Assembly: GCA_017444645.1 (NCBI GenBank)
Contig: JAFSWG010000036.1
Span: 1-34,325 of the forward strand
Direction: 5' to 3'
DNA length: 34,325 nt
Source: Acholeplasmatales bacterium
GTDB taxonomy: Bacteria > Bacillota_I > Bacilli_A > Acholeplasmatales > Anaeroplasmataceae
Positions within the stretch are counted from its first letter, which is position 1; each line of letters opens with the position of its first letter. Positions 8,239 to 15,525 of this stretch are shown here, piece by piece. The notes below the pieces were generated by a model. The model was not told the DNA's origin and did not search any database. It saw only the letters and a program-made list of their open reading frames with translations. Both the position numbers and the translations under genes were made by a program.

Positions 8239-9229
8239 ATTTTTATATAAGAACAGATATAAATTTGTGCTTGTATTATTTTTGGGAATAATGTTGATTA
8301 CTTTATCAAGCTGTAGAATGGATTCAGGATCTTGGTATTCAAAGCCATATACTTCTTATGCACAAGAGTGGATAGATTTATGGAATGGTGGTGCAGGATT
8401 CTGGAATACACTTTGGGGCTGGCCTATTAATATTTTATCTTATCCTGTTGCATGGCTTTGTTCATCAATTGGTAAAGGTCTTGGTAATTCTTACTTTTGG
8501 GGTATCTTCTTTACTACTATTATAGTAAGAACAACTGCATGGCCAATTTATTCAAAACAAAATGGCATGAGCTTAAAGATGCAATTAATGCAACCAGAAA
8601 TTGCTAAGATTCAAAGAAAATATGCTGGTAGAAGTGATCAAAGAAGTCAACAAATGATGCAACAAGAAATGATGCAGGTTTACAAGAAAAATAAAGTAAA
8701 CCCACTTGGATGTATGACTACTATGTTCCTACAGTTCCCAATATTTATGTCAATGTATGAGGTTGTTCAAAGAGTAAATGCTACAAGTACTACATCAGTA
8801 AATGGTGCAGTAGGTGTAACAATGGCTGGAGATTTTGCATTAAATAATACAAAAGTATTCGGTACATTTGAAATGACTACTTCTTTCTTTAATGCACCTG
8901 AAGTTAAAGATAAGATTTTTGGTTTAATTATTGCGTTATTATTTGGTGGTGTAACATTCTTACAACAAAAGTTAGGACAAAGACCACTTAAGTATCAAAA
9001 GAAATATCGTGATGCAAAGAACCAACAACAATCTCAACAACAAAGTCAAATGAAGTGGATGATGATCATTATGAATGTAATGTTTGTATTTATGTCATTA
9101 TCTAGTACTTCTTTAGGTATTTATTGGTTAATTGGTGGAGTTTATCAAATAGGCCAAACACAAATTGGTAGAATGATAAATGAGCATAATTATGAAAAAG
9201 CACAAAAAAGAAATAATATAATAGGGTGA
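8231..9229 (+). CDS. yidC: Membrane protein insertase YidC (OxaA/SpoIIIJ type, lipoprotein)
   Basis: YidC inserts and folds membrane proteins, alone or with the Sec translocon. The 332-residue protein begins with a lipoprotein signal peptide ending LSSC (Cys28), as in Gram-positive YidC. Five or so hydrophobic segments follow. The conserved Arg in the substrate groove is visible in IIVRTTAWPIY (Arg100). A charged cytoplasmic hairpin rich in Met and Gln follows, then the PLGCMTTMFLQFPIFMSMY block. Another Gln-rich loop precedes the last two membrane segments. AAGGAG lies just before the start, and the gene overlaps rnpA. It ends in TGA, showing that TGA is a stop in this organism. Confidence 0.97.
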   Translation: MTKFLYKNRYKFVLVLFLGIMLITLSSCRMDSGSWYSKPYTSYAQEWIDLWNGGAGFWNTLWGWPINILSYPVAWLCSSIGKGLGNSYFWGIFFTTIIVRTTAWPIYSKQNGMSLKMQLMQPEIAKIQRKYAGRSDQRSQQMMQQEMMQVYKKNKVNPLGCMTTMFLQFPIFMSMYEVVQRVNATSTTSVNGAVGVTMAGDFALNNTKVFGTFEMTTSFFNAPEVKDKIFGLIIALLFGGVTFLQQKLGQRPLKYQKKYRDAKNQQQSQQQSQMKWMMIIMNVMFVFMSLSSTSLGIYWLIGGVYQIGQTQIGRMINEHNYEKAQKRNNIIG

Positions 9230-9234
9230 TAACT

Positions 9235-9849
9235 ATGCAGAAAAAAGTTGAATTTATCGCAAAAACACTTGAAGAAGCTCAAGCTATCGCAGTTGAAAAA
9301 TTACATATATCAAGTGATAAGATTTTCGTTAATGTTTTAGGTGAATTACCTGAAGGCTTAAATTGTGAAGCAGTTGTTGATATTAATCTTACTTTAGAAG
9401 GTAAAAAATATCTTGAAGGTATTTTAAAATCAATGAACATTGGTTATCAAATTGAGGCTAGGAGTATTAATAATGAATCTGAAATTCATTATATTGTTGA
9501 TTCATATGAGAATTCTTTATTAATTGGTATTAAGGGTAAAACATTAGAAGCTATTCAAATGTTATTAAGAAGTCTTATTTCTTCTTATACTAAAGACCAT
9601 ATTATTGTAACATTAGATATTGGTGGATATCGTGCTAATCGTGCACGTCAACTTGAAATTTTGGCTACTAAGACTGCAAAGGAAGTTGCTAAAACTAAAG
9701 TTGAAGTAAAGCTTCCACATATGAATTCATTTGAACGTCGTGTAATTCATGAAAAATTAAGTGATTGGCATGATGTTTATACTGAATCTGAAGGTGAAGG
9801 CGAAGAAAGAGCAATCGTTATTAAACCAAAGAATAACGAAAATAAATAA
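9235..9849 (+). CDS. khpB: RNA-binding protein KhpB/Jag
   Basis: This is the Jag (KhpB, EloR) family RNA-binding protein encoded after yidC in most Firmicutes; it partners with KhpA and affects cell elongation. Domains in order: Jag-N (MQKKVEFIAKTLEEAQ..., about 1-50), a KH domain with GxxG-like IGIKGKTLEAIQ (about 90-110), and R3H with SFERRVIHEKL (about 155-190). The ATG at 9235 is preferred over an in-frame GTG at 9226, because AGGGTGAT lies at ribosome-site distance before 9235. The gene ends at a terminator, and the usual next genes mnmE and mnmG are absent here. Confidence 0.95.
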   Translation: MQKKVEFIAKTLEEAQAIAVEKLHISSDKIFVNVLGELPEGLNCEAVVDINLTLEGKKYLEGILKSMNIGYQIEARSINNESEIHYIVDSYENSLLIGIKGKTLEAIQMLLRSLISSYTKDHIIVTLDIGGYRANRARQLEILATKTAKEVAKTKVEVKLPHMNSFERRVIHEKLSDWHDVYTESEGEGEERAIVIKPKNNENK

Positions 9850-9857
9850 TAAAATTG

Positions 9858-9898
9858 AGCATTTATAGATTGATAATTCAGTTTATGAATGCTTTTTT
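9858..9898 (+). terminator. Intrinsic terminator of the rpmH-yidC-khpB unit
   Basis: AGCATTTATA (9858-9867) pairs with TATGAATGCT (9884-9893), with one wobble, and is followed by T6. It ends the operon eight bases after khpB. Confidence 0.75.
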
Positions 9899-9904
9899 AA
9901 TGCA

Positions 9905-9978
9905 AAAAACTATAATAACCTATAAAATTTTATTAAAACATATAAAAACTATAACAACCAATAAAATGACTATTAAAA
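9905..9978. repeat. Two-copy imperfect direct repeat upstream of the dnaX operon
   Basis: A 34-base unit at 9905-9938 and a 35-base unit at 9944-9978 share the pattern AAAAACTATAAYAACCWATAAAAT, then TATTAAAA, differing at about four positions plus a one-base length change. The period is 39 bases. It lies between the khpB terminator and the promoter of the next operon. Its role is unknown; a regulator site or simple duplication are both possible. Confidence 0.7.
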
Positions 9979-10002
9979 TACAATATTAGATGTTTTATTT
10001 TA

Positions 10003-10031
10003 TTCACTTATTAGTCTATTTATGGTAAAAT
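10003..10031 (+). promoter_or_regulatory. Promoter of the yiiX-like/dnaX operon, apparently giving a leaderless mRNA
   Basis: TTCACT (10003-10008), a 17-base spacer and TAAAAT (10026-10031). Normal spacing puts the transcription start at about 10038, which is the A of the first gene's ATG. No ribosome site is seen before that ATG. Confidence 0.6.
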
Positions 10032-10037
10032 ACACAT

Positions 10038-10802
10038 ATGAAGCGAATTTTTAAAATTGCATTAATTGCAATAAGAAGTATATTATTATTTATCTTAATA
10101 TGGGGTGGAACTATTACCATCGTAAAAAATGTGCATAAAGTAATTTTAGTTGAAGACTTTAAGAAAAATGCAGTATTACAGGAGGATATTTCTACTGCTT
10201 CTATTAAATATTATAAAATTGCTTCAAATGAAGAATATGCAACATTTACTAAATCAGGTAATTTGGTTTATCCAGGAAATGAATCTGATATATTAGTTAC
10301 TACTGAGGCATTAGTAGGTTCTGAGGTAATTAGAGGTACTGTTTCCTTTTTAGTAGGTGGACATGCAGCATATGTTAATGGAAATTATGGTGATTATAAA
10401 TTATCATATATTGATAAAGGAACTACTACTATTGAAGCTACAGGCTTAAATGAAGGAGAAAATTTATCTGCAATATTTAATTCTAATTATTGGATTAATG
10501 ATAGTGTATATAAAGAAGTTATCGGTCTTCGTGTTAAAATGACAGATGAACAAAGACATGAAGTAAATTCAGTTGTTTCTTCTTTAGTTGGAGATCCTTA
10601 TAATTATTCATTTGTTTTTGATACAGTAAATAAGTCGTATTGTAGTGATATAATGTATAAAGCATATAGAAAAGTAGGTATTAATCTAAATAAAGATGGA
10701 TTTGCTACTACTATTTTTGATTTAATTTCTAGTAGTGACTGTTATATTAGTTATTATCATGTATTTAAAGATGGTATAAAATATATTTATTATTTAGGCT
10801 AG
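10038..10802 (+). CDS. Membrane-anchored YiiX/YebB-like cysteine hydrolase (permuted NlpC/P60 fold)
   Basis: A 254-residue protein with one N-terminal membrane segment (about residues 6-30) and a domain outside the membrane. The domain resembles the permuted papain-like YiiX/YebB group: GGHAAYV with the candidate catalytic His109, TTIEATG with Glu133, and SYCSDIMYKAYRKVGINL with candidate nucleophile Cys202. In permuted members His comes before Cys, as here. Known relatives are thought to cleave amide or ester bonds in peptides, cell wall or lipids; the substrate here is unknown. It is followed 11 bases later by dnaX with an AGGAGG site, so it is probably co-transcribed with replication genes. 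The start coincides with the predicted transcription start. Confidence 0.65.
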   Translation: MKRIFKIALIAIRSILLFILIWGGTITIVKNVHKVILVEDFKKNAVLQEDISTASIKYYKIASNEEYATFTKSGNLVYPGNESDILVTTEALVGSEVIRGTVSFLVGGHAAYVNGNYGDYKLSYIDKGTTTIEATGLNEGENLSAIFNSNYWINDSVYKEVIGLRVKMTDEQRHEVNSVVSSLVGDPYNYSFVFDTVNKSYCSDIMYKAYRKVGINLNKDGFATTIFDLISSSDCYISYYHVFKDGIKYIYYLG

Positions 10803-10813
10803 GAGGTATAAAT

Positions 10814-12760
10814 ATGGCATATGTAGCACTTTATCGTGCATATAGACCTCAAAATTTTAATGAGGTTGTTGGACAAGAGCATATTATTAAAACTCTTCAA
10901 AATGCAATAAAACTAAATAAAGTAGCTCATGCATATTTATTTTGTGGACCACGTGGTACAGGGAAAACAACTTTAGCTAAAATAATGGCTAAGGCAATGA
11001 ACTGTGAAAATGGGCCAACACCAAATCCTTGTTGTGAATGTGAAATATGCCAAGGTATTGCTAAAGGTACTATTTCTGATGTTATTGAAATAGATGCTGC
11101 ATCAAATAATGGTGCAGATGATATTAGAGCTTTAAGAGAAACAGTTAAATTCTTACCTTCACAGGGTAAATATAAAGTATATATTATCGATGAGGTTCAT
11201 ATGCTTTCTACTGCTGCTTTTAATGCTTTATTAAAGACATTAGAGGAGCCACCTAAGCATGTAATATTTATTTTAGCAACTACTGAACCTTATAAGTTAC
11301 CTAATACTATATTATCTAGATGTCAAAGATTTGATTTCCAAGCGATTTCAATTAATGATATTGTAAAGAGATTAAAGATAGTAGCTAATGAAGAAAATAT
11401 TAAAATTAGTGATGAAGCAATTGTTCAAATAGCATCTTCTGCTGAAGGTGGTATGCGTGATGCCTTATCATTATTTGATCAATGTATTAGCTATAGTGTA
11501 AATGAAGAAATATCTATAGATGATGTATTAGCTGTAAGTGGTAATGTTAATTATGTTAAAATAATTGAATTATTAAATTCTTGTAGATCTGAAAATGAAA
11601 CTGACGCAATTATGATACTAAATAGTATCATAAAAGAGGGTAAAGAGGTTCCAAGAATTGTAAATGATACTATATTATTTTTAAGAGATGTTCTTCTATT
11701 TAAAAATAATGCAGTTATTGAAGATAAATTAATGTTTAAAAATGAATTATTTATTAATTTAGCAAACAATATTTCTAGACCAATTATTTATCAATGGTTA
11801 GATATTTTAAATGATTCATTAAATCAAATGAGATTTTCAACTCAAAAGAGAGCATTTTTAGAATTAGCAATTTTAAAAATGAATGATGTAAAGCTTAACA
11901 ATGAAGCTGATATGGTAGATCGTATTGAAAGTCTTGAAAAAACAGTAAATTTATTATCTAATCAATTATCAAATCAAAATCAAAGACCAAATAGAGGTCC
12001 TAATCATAATTATTCATTTACACCAAGTATTCCAAGTGCGGCTGAAATTGAAAATATGAGAAGACAGTCACAAATTAATTCACAACCTATGATTGAAACT
12101 CCTAATGTACAGCCAAATTTTGAAGAAAATAACGTATCAATCGAGAATACAAGTATAAATGAAAATAAAAATCAATTATTAGAACAAAATGTTGTTCTTA
12201 ATCAAACACCAATCAGTGTGTCACAATCACAACAAAATGTTGTAGAAGAAAGTAGTCCTATTTCTACACAATATCCAGATGAAATTAACATTTCAGATAT
12301 TGAAAATATATTAAATAAGGCATCTAAGAGTAAACGTGAAGCACTAATGAGTGTTTGGGGTGAAATCTCAGATAATTCAAATATCTTTGCTGTACAAATT
12401 TTAGTAAGAGGAAAGATTGTTGCTGTATCTGATGATGCTTTTATAGTTGAATTACAAGATTTAGGTTTTTGTAATCGTGTAATGGAATATACAAATTTCC
12501 AAAAGATAATTGAAGTATTCAATGATGCAGGAGTTGGTCTAAAAGATTATATTTGTGTACCATCTGCTGTATGGGCAAATATTATTAAAGATTATAAATC
12601 TAAATATAATAAAGAAACTAATCCAAAGCCTAAGCTAGATGATATCAGAATAGGTGTTAAGAGAAGAATTGTTCCAAAGGAACAAATTAAAGAAGAAACT
12701 GATGAAGATAAGATAGCTTCATTGTTTGAAGAAAATACATTAAAAATTATGGAGGAATAA
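10814..12760 (+). CDS. dnaX: DNA polymerase III subunits gamma/tau
   Basis: The clamp-loader ATPase that loads the sliding clamp (DnaN here) and links the polymerases. The 648-residue protein has Walker A GPRGTGKT (45-52), a zinc site with Cys64, Cys73, Cys76 and Cys79, Walker B YIIDEVHM (about 123-130) and LLKTLEEPP. The SRC sensor block appears as LSRCQRFDF. A Gln/Asn-rich linker (about 385-490) leads to a C-terminal tau-type domain. I see no properly phased slippery sequence for making a short gamma form. AGGAGG precedes the start. ybaB and recR follow closely, the usual dnaX-ybaB-recR order. Confidence 0.97.
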   Translation: MAYVALYRAYRPQNFNEVVGQEHIIKTLQNAIKLNKVAHAYLFCGPRGTGKTTLAKIMAKAMNCENGPTPNPCCECEICQGIAKGTISDVIEIDAASNNGADDIRALRETVKFLPSQGKYKVYIIDEVHMLSTAAFNALLKTLEEPPKHVIFILATTEPYKLPNTILSRCQRFDFQAISINDIVKRLKIVANEENIKISDEAIVQIASSAEGGMRDALSLFDQCISYSVNEEISIDDVLAVSGNVNYVKIIELLNSCRSENETDAIMILNSIIKEGKEVPRIVNDTILFLRDVLLFKNNAVIEDKLMFKNELFINLANNISRPIIYQWLDILNDSLNQMRFSTQKRAFLELAILKMNDVKLNNEADMVDRIESLEKTVNLLSNQLSNQNQRPNRGPNHNYSFTPSIPSAAEIENMRRQSQINSQPMIETPNVQPNFEENNVSIENTSINENKNQLLEQNVVLNQTPISVSQSQQNVVEESSPISTQYPDEINISDIENILNKASKSKREALMSVWGEISDNSNIFAVQILVRGKIVAVSDDAFIVELQDLGFCNRVMEYTNFQKIIEVFNDAGVGLKDYICVPSAVWANIIKDYKSKYNKETNPKPKLDDIRIGVKRRIVPKEQIKEETDEDKIASLFEENTLKIMEE

Positions 12761-12764
12761 AAAA

Positions 12765-13058
12765 ATGAATCAACAACAAATGATGAAATTAAGAAAAATG
12801 CAAAAGCAAATGCAAGAGGCTCAAGAAAAACTTGAAGCTACAGTATTTACAGGTACTGCAGGTGGTGGAGTAGTTGTAGCAGAAGTAAAAGGAAGCCATG
12901 AAGTAGTATCAATTAAAATTGATCCTGAGGCAGCTCAAGATGATTTAGAAATGGTTCAAGATATGATTGTTTTAGCAATTAATGATGCTGTTAAGAAAAT
13001 TGATGAAGAAAGCCAAAAGCTATTAGGTGGCTTCGGCGGAGGAATGGGATTATTCTAA
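12765..13058 (+). CDS. ebfC: Nucleoid-associated protein YbaB/EbfC
   Basis: A 97-residue DNA-binding protein of the YbaB/EbfC family, recognised from MNQQQMMKLRKMQKQMQEAQEKLE, the central block GTAGGGVVVAEVKGSHEVVSIKIDP, and the Gly-rich tail ending GGFGGGMGLF. The family forms dimers that coat DNA. It lies between dnaX and recR with gaps of four bases and one base. The ribosome site for recR lies in its last codons. Confidence 0.95.
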   Translation: MNQQQMMKLRKMQKQMQEAQEKLEATVFTGTAGGGVVVAEVKGSHEVVSIKIDPEAAQDDLEMVQDMIVLAINDAVKKIDEESQKLLGGFGGGMGLF

Positions 13059-13059
13059 T

Positions 13060-13662
13060 ATGAATAAATATCCAAAAGCATTAGAAAATCTAATAGAATG
13101 CTATAGTAAGCTTCCATCAGTAGGCAAAAAAACTGCTGAAAGATACGCATTATATACATTATTTAGCATGGATGAATCAGATATGATTGATTTCACAAAT
13201 GCGCTTATTAGCTTAAGAAAAGATATACATATTTGCCCTAATTGTGGTAATATTACTGAATCCTCATTATGCACCATTTGTAGTGATGATACAAGAAACA
13301 AAAGACAAGTTTTAGTAGTAGAATCAGTAAAGGATTTATTAACAATCGAGAAGGTTAATGAATTTAGAGGTGTATATCATGTATTAAACGGAGCTATTAA
13401 TTTTTCTAAAGGTATAGGTATTGATGATTTAAATATTGATTCATTAATTGAAAAAGTGAAAAATAATGAAATTGATGAATTAATTTTAGCTACTAATGCG
13501 ACAATTGAAGGAGAAACTACAGCTAGATATATCAAAGAATTGTTAAATTCTTATGATATAAAAATAACTAGATTAGCTCATGGTTTACCAGTAGGTGGAG
13601 ACCTATCATATGCTGATGAAATGACAGTTTTAAAAGCCTTTGAAGGAAGAAGAGATTATTAA
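13060..13662 (+). CDS. recR: Recombination protein RecR
   Basis: RecR works with RecF and RecO in loading RecA at gaps. From the ATG at 13060 the product is 200 residues, normal for the family: helix-hairpin-helix region (LPSVGKKTAERYA), zinc finger (CPNCGNITESSLCTIC), TOPRIM domain (VLVVESVKDLLTIE) and the C-terminal block LAHGLPVGGDLSYADEMTL-like sequence ending in EGRRDY. A longer frame begins at 13027 inside ebfC and is rejected because GGAGG (about 13038-13042) sits before 13060. The stop overlaps the next gene by one base (TAATG). Confidence 0.97.
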   Translation: MNKYPKALENLIECYSKLPSVGKKTAERYALYTLFSMDESDMIDFTNALISLRKDIHICPNCGNITESSLCTICSDDTRNKRQVLVVESVKDLLTIEKVNEFRGVYHVLNGAINFSKGIGIDDLNIDSLIEKVKNNEIDELILATNATIEGETTARYIKELLNSYDIKITRLAHGLPVGGDLSYADEMTVLKAFEGRRDY

Positions 13663-14024
13663 TGATAGCCCATTTTAAAAGTATGGATAAAGAAGGAAAT
13701 ATTAATTCCTTTGAAACTAAATGTGAATATAAAAATGGTATATTTATATTCAATGATTTAGCTACTGAAAATACTATAATTTATGTAACGATCACCGATA
13801 AGAGTGTAACAATAACAAGAAAAGGTAATACTAATATGGAATTATTGTTATCTCTAGATGAAAAAACATTAGGTAATTACAAAAATAACCTGGGTTTAGA
13901 ATTTGAATTTATTGTAAAAACTAATGAATTAGTAATAAATAATAATCAAATTTATGCAGACTACTCATTATTTGTTGAAAACGACCTAGTTAATCAGCAA
14001 AAAATGTGGTTATTATTTAAATAA
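13662..14024 (+). CDS. DUF1934 (YwiB-like) beta-barrel protein
   Basis: A 120-residue protein with alternating short beta strands, consistent with the small calycin-like barrel of DUF1934/YwiB: the start IAHFKSMDKEGNINSFETKCEYKNG and end NQIYADYSLFVENDLVNQQKMWLLFK fit the family. Its function is unknown. It overlaps the recR stop by one base, so it is the last gene of the dnaX-ebfC-recR unit, and in Bacilli such genes usually lie near rpoE or argS. The assignment is by pattern, not alignment. Confidence 0.6.
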   Translation: MIAHFKSMDKEGNINSFETKCEYKNGIFIFNDLATENTIIYVTITDKSVTITRKGNTNMELLLSLDEKTLGNYKNNLGLEFEFIVKTNELVINNNQIYADYSLFVENDLVNQQKMWLLFK

Positions 14025-14027
14025 TAC

Positions 14028-14056
14028 TTGCAAAATATGAATATTTTAAGTAAAAT
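14028..14056 (+). promoter_or_regulatory. rpoE promoter
   Basis: TTGCAA (14028-14033), a 17-base spacer and TAAAAT (14051-14056), overlapping a second TATAAT (14056-14061). A GGAGG site precedes the rpoE ATG. Confidence 0.6.
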
Positions 14057-14086
14057 ATAATAGCATTTTATTTTTGGAGGATAAAC

Positions 14087-14638
14087 ATGGAAAATTATTC
14101 TGAGTTATCATTATTAGAAGTTGCAGTAAAAATTGTTGAGGAGAAGAAAGCTCCAATCAATATTTATGAATTAATCCAAGAGGTTTTAAACCGTAAAGGA
14201 CTAACAGATGATGAAAATAAGACTTTAACTACTAAGTTATATGTGGATATAACTACAAGTTCAAAGTTTGTATATATGGGTGAAGAAAATTGGGATTTAA
14301 AGCTTAACCAATCATTAGATGAATTTGATAAGGATGGTTCTGACTTTAACTCTAAAGATAATTACTTTGAAGAACCAGATGAGGAAGAAGACGAATTATC
14401 TCTTGATAATGAAGATGAAGAAGATTCTGACGAAGATGAAGAAGATGAAGATCGTGATGAAGACGACGAGGATGAGGATGATCTTGATGACGAAGACGAA
14501 GATGATGTTCGTGATGAAGATGATCTAGAAGATGATGACCTTGACGACGAAGATGATCTTGATGATGAAGATGACTTCAAAGAGGATAAATATAACAAAT
14601 ACATGGATGACTATGAAGACATGTATGAGGATAACTAA
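14087..14638 (+). CDS. rpoE: DNA-directed RNA polymerase delta subunit
   Basis: Delta is a small RNA polymerase subunit of Bacilli that speeds recycling and alters promoter choice. The 183-residue protein has the folded N-terminal HARE-HTH domain (SLLEVAVKIVEEKKAPINIYE..., about 1-75, with WDLKLN near the end). A disordered tail of almost only Asp and Glu follows (about 95-180). The tail is encoded by a low-complexity GAT/GAA run, which produces long meaningless frames on the other strand and in another frame. The gene has its own promoter and an AT-rich hairpin downstream. Confidence 0.95.
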   Translation: MENYSELSLLEVAVKIVEEKKAPINIYELIQEVLNRKGLTDDENKTLTTKLYVDITTSSKFVYMGEENWDLKLNQSLDEFDKDGSDFNSKDNYFEEPDEEEDELSLDNEDEEDSDEDEEDEDRDEDDEDEDDLDDEDEDDVRDEDDLEDDDLDDEDDLDDEDDFKEDKYNKYMDDYEDMYEDN

Positions 14639-14715
14639 TCCAATATTTCCCATAATTATCATATAAAATTACAGAAATTTAAGAGTATACTATAGTTGTC
14701 TTATAGAAAAGACGA

Positions 14716-14749
14716 ATATCTATTTACTCCCTATTATAGATATCTTTTT
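14716..14749 (+). terminator. Probable terminator after rpoE
   Basis: ATATCTAT (14716-14723) pairs with ATAGATAT (14736-14743), followed by C and T5. The stem is AT-only apart from one pair, so termination may be weak. Confidence 0.45.
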
Positions 14750-14779
14750 CATAAGCAAACTTATAACTCTTTCAATTGT

Positions 14780-14811
14780 ATAAAGAACAGCCGGCAGTGG
14801 TTGTTCTTTAT
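14780..14811. promoter_or_regulatory. Strong inverted repeat overlapping the -35 of the two-component operon
   Basis: ATAAAGAACAGCC (14780-14792) and GGTTGTTCTTTAT (14799-14811) form a 13-pair stem with one wobble and a six-base loop. No long T-tract follows (TCATTTTATGG). It could be a second rpoE terminator. Because TTGTTC in its right arm is the best -35 candidate for the next operon, it could also be an operator. Confidence 0.6.
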
Positions 14812-14829
14812 CATTTTATGGGGTATAAT
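14801..14829 (+). promoter_or_regulatory. Promoter of the response regulator/histidine kinase/ArsR operon
   Basis: TATAAT (14824-14829) lies 17 bases after TTGTTC (14801-14806), a weak -35. Predicted transcription starts near 14836, directly before AAGGAGG (14837-14842) and the ATG at 14850, so the leader is very short. A weak -35 fits activator-dependent expression. Confidence 0.5.
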
Positions 14830-14849
14830 TTAAAAAAGGAGGCATTTTT

Positions 14850-15524
14850 ATGTATAAAATAGCAATTGTAGAGGATGAAACTAATTTATCAGCATTAACT
14901 AAAAAGTACTTAGAGAAGGAAGGATATCAAGTAACTACATTTGATAATGGTGAAGATGCAGTAGCTAATTTAGATTCTAATTTCAATTTATGGATATTAG
15001 ATATTATGCTTCCTGGTGATATTTCTGGTTATGATTTAATAAAAATAATTAAAGAAAAGAATAAAAAAACACCTGTAGTATTTACAAGTGCGAGAGTTGA
15101 AGAATTTGATAGAATAACAGGACTTGGTATGGGTAGTGACGATTATTTAGCTAAGCCATATTCAAATCGTGAATTAGTTTTAAGAGTAAAAAATATACTT
15201 GCAAGAGTATATTCAAGTGATGATAATGATAAAAAATCAAATACTTTTGATTTTAACGGATATACTATAGATTTTGATAAGAGAATAGTTACTGAAAATG
15301 GTGTTAATATTAATTTAACATCTAAAGAATATGATTTATTATTGTTCTTATTAAATAATAAATCAAAGGCATTCTCTAGAGATCAAATATTAGATAATGT
15401 ATGGGGCAGTGATTATTTTGGTAGTGATCGTGTCGTTGATGATTTAATGAGAAGATTACGTCAAAAGATGCCTAATTTATCAGTTGAAACTATTTATGGC
15501 TTTGGTTATAGATTATTAGTATAA
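14850..15524 (+). CDS. OmpR/PhoB-family response regulator
   Basis: A DNA-binding regulator that is switched by phosphorylation from the neighbouring kinase. The 224-residue protein has a receiver domain (about 1-120) with the acidic pair in IVEDE, the phospho-acceptor Asp51 in LWILDIMLPG, the switch Ser/Thr in VVFTSAR and Lys102 in DDYLAKPYS. The C-terminal winged-helix domain carries NLTSKEYDLLLFLLNN and the recognition part DRVVDDLMRRLRQKM. Its stop is one base before the kinase start, which has no ribosome site of its own, so the two are coupled. The signal and targets are unknown. Confidence 0.95.
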   Translation: MYKIAIVEDETNLSALTKKYLEKEGYQVTTFDNGEDAVANLDSNFNLWILDIMLPGDISGYDLIKIIKEKNKKTPVVFTSARVEEFDRITGLGMGSDDYLAKPYSNRELVLRVKNILARVYSSDDNDKKSNTFDFNGYTIDFDKRIVTENGVNINLTSKEYDLLLFLLNNKSKAFSRDQILDNVWGSDYFGSDRVVDDLMRRLRQKMPNLSVETIYGFGYRLLV

Positions 15525-15525
15525 T

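Noticed and set aside
9227..9229. Possibility that TGA codes for Trp as in Mycoplasma, given the AT-rich DNA
   Set aside because: TGA ends yidC at a sensible length and forms the ATGA overlap of yaaA and recF, and Trp codons throughout are TGG.
9899..10037. Small RNA such as SRP RNA before dnaX, as found in Bacillus
   Set aside because: The stretch is nearly pure A/T with a tandem repeat and lacks any GC-rich stem or the conserved SRP loop.
11930..11955. Possible slippery run in dnaX (AAAAAAC) that could make a short gamma form
   Set aside because: The reading frame splits it as GAA AAA ACA, the wrong phase for a standard -1 slip, and no stimulating stem-loop or ribosome-site-like sequence was seen.
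14362..14604. Serine-rich open frame on the minus strand opposite rpoE
   Set aside because: It is the mirror of the GAT/GAA low-complexity Asp/Glu tail of rpoE, with no ribosome site and no protein-like composition.
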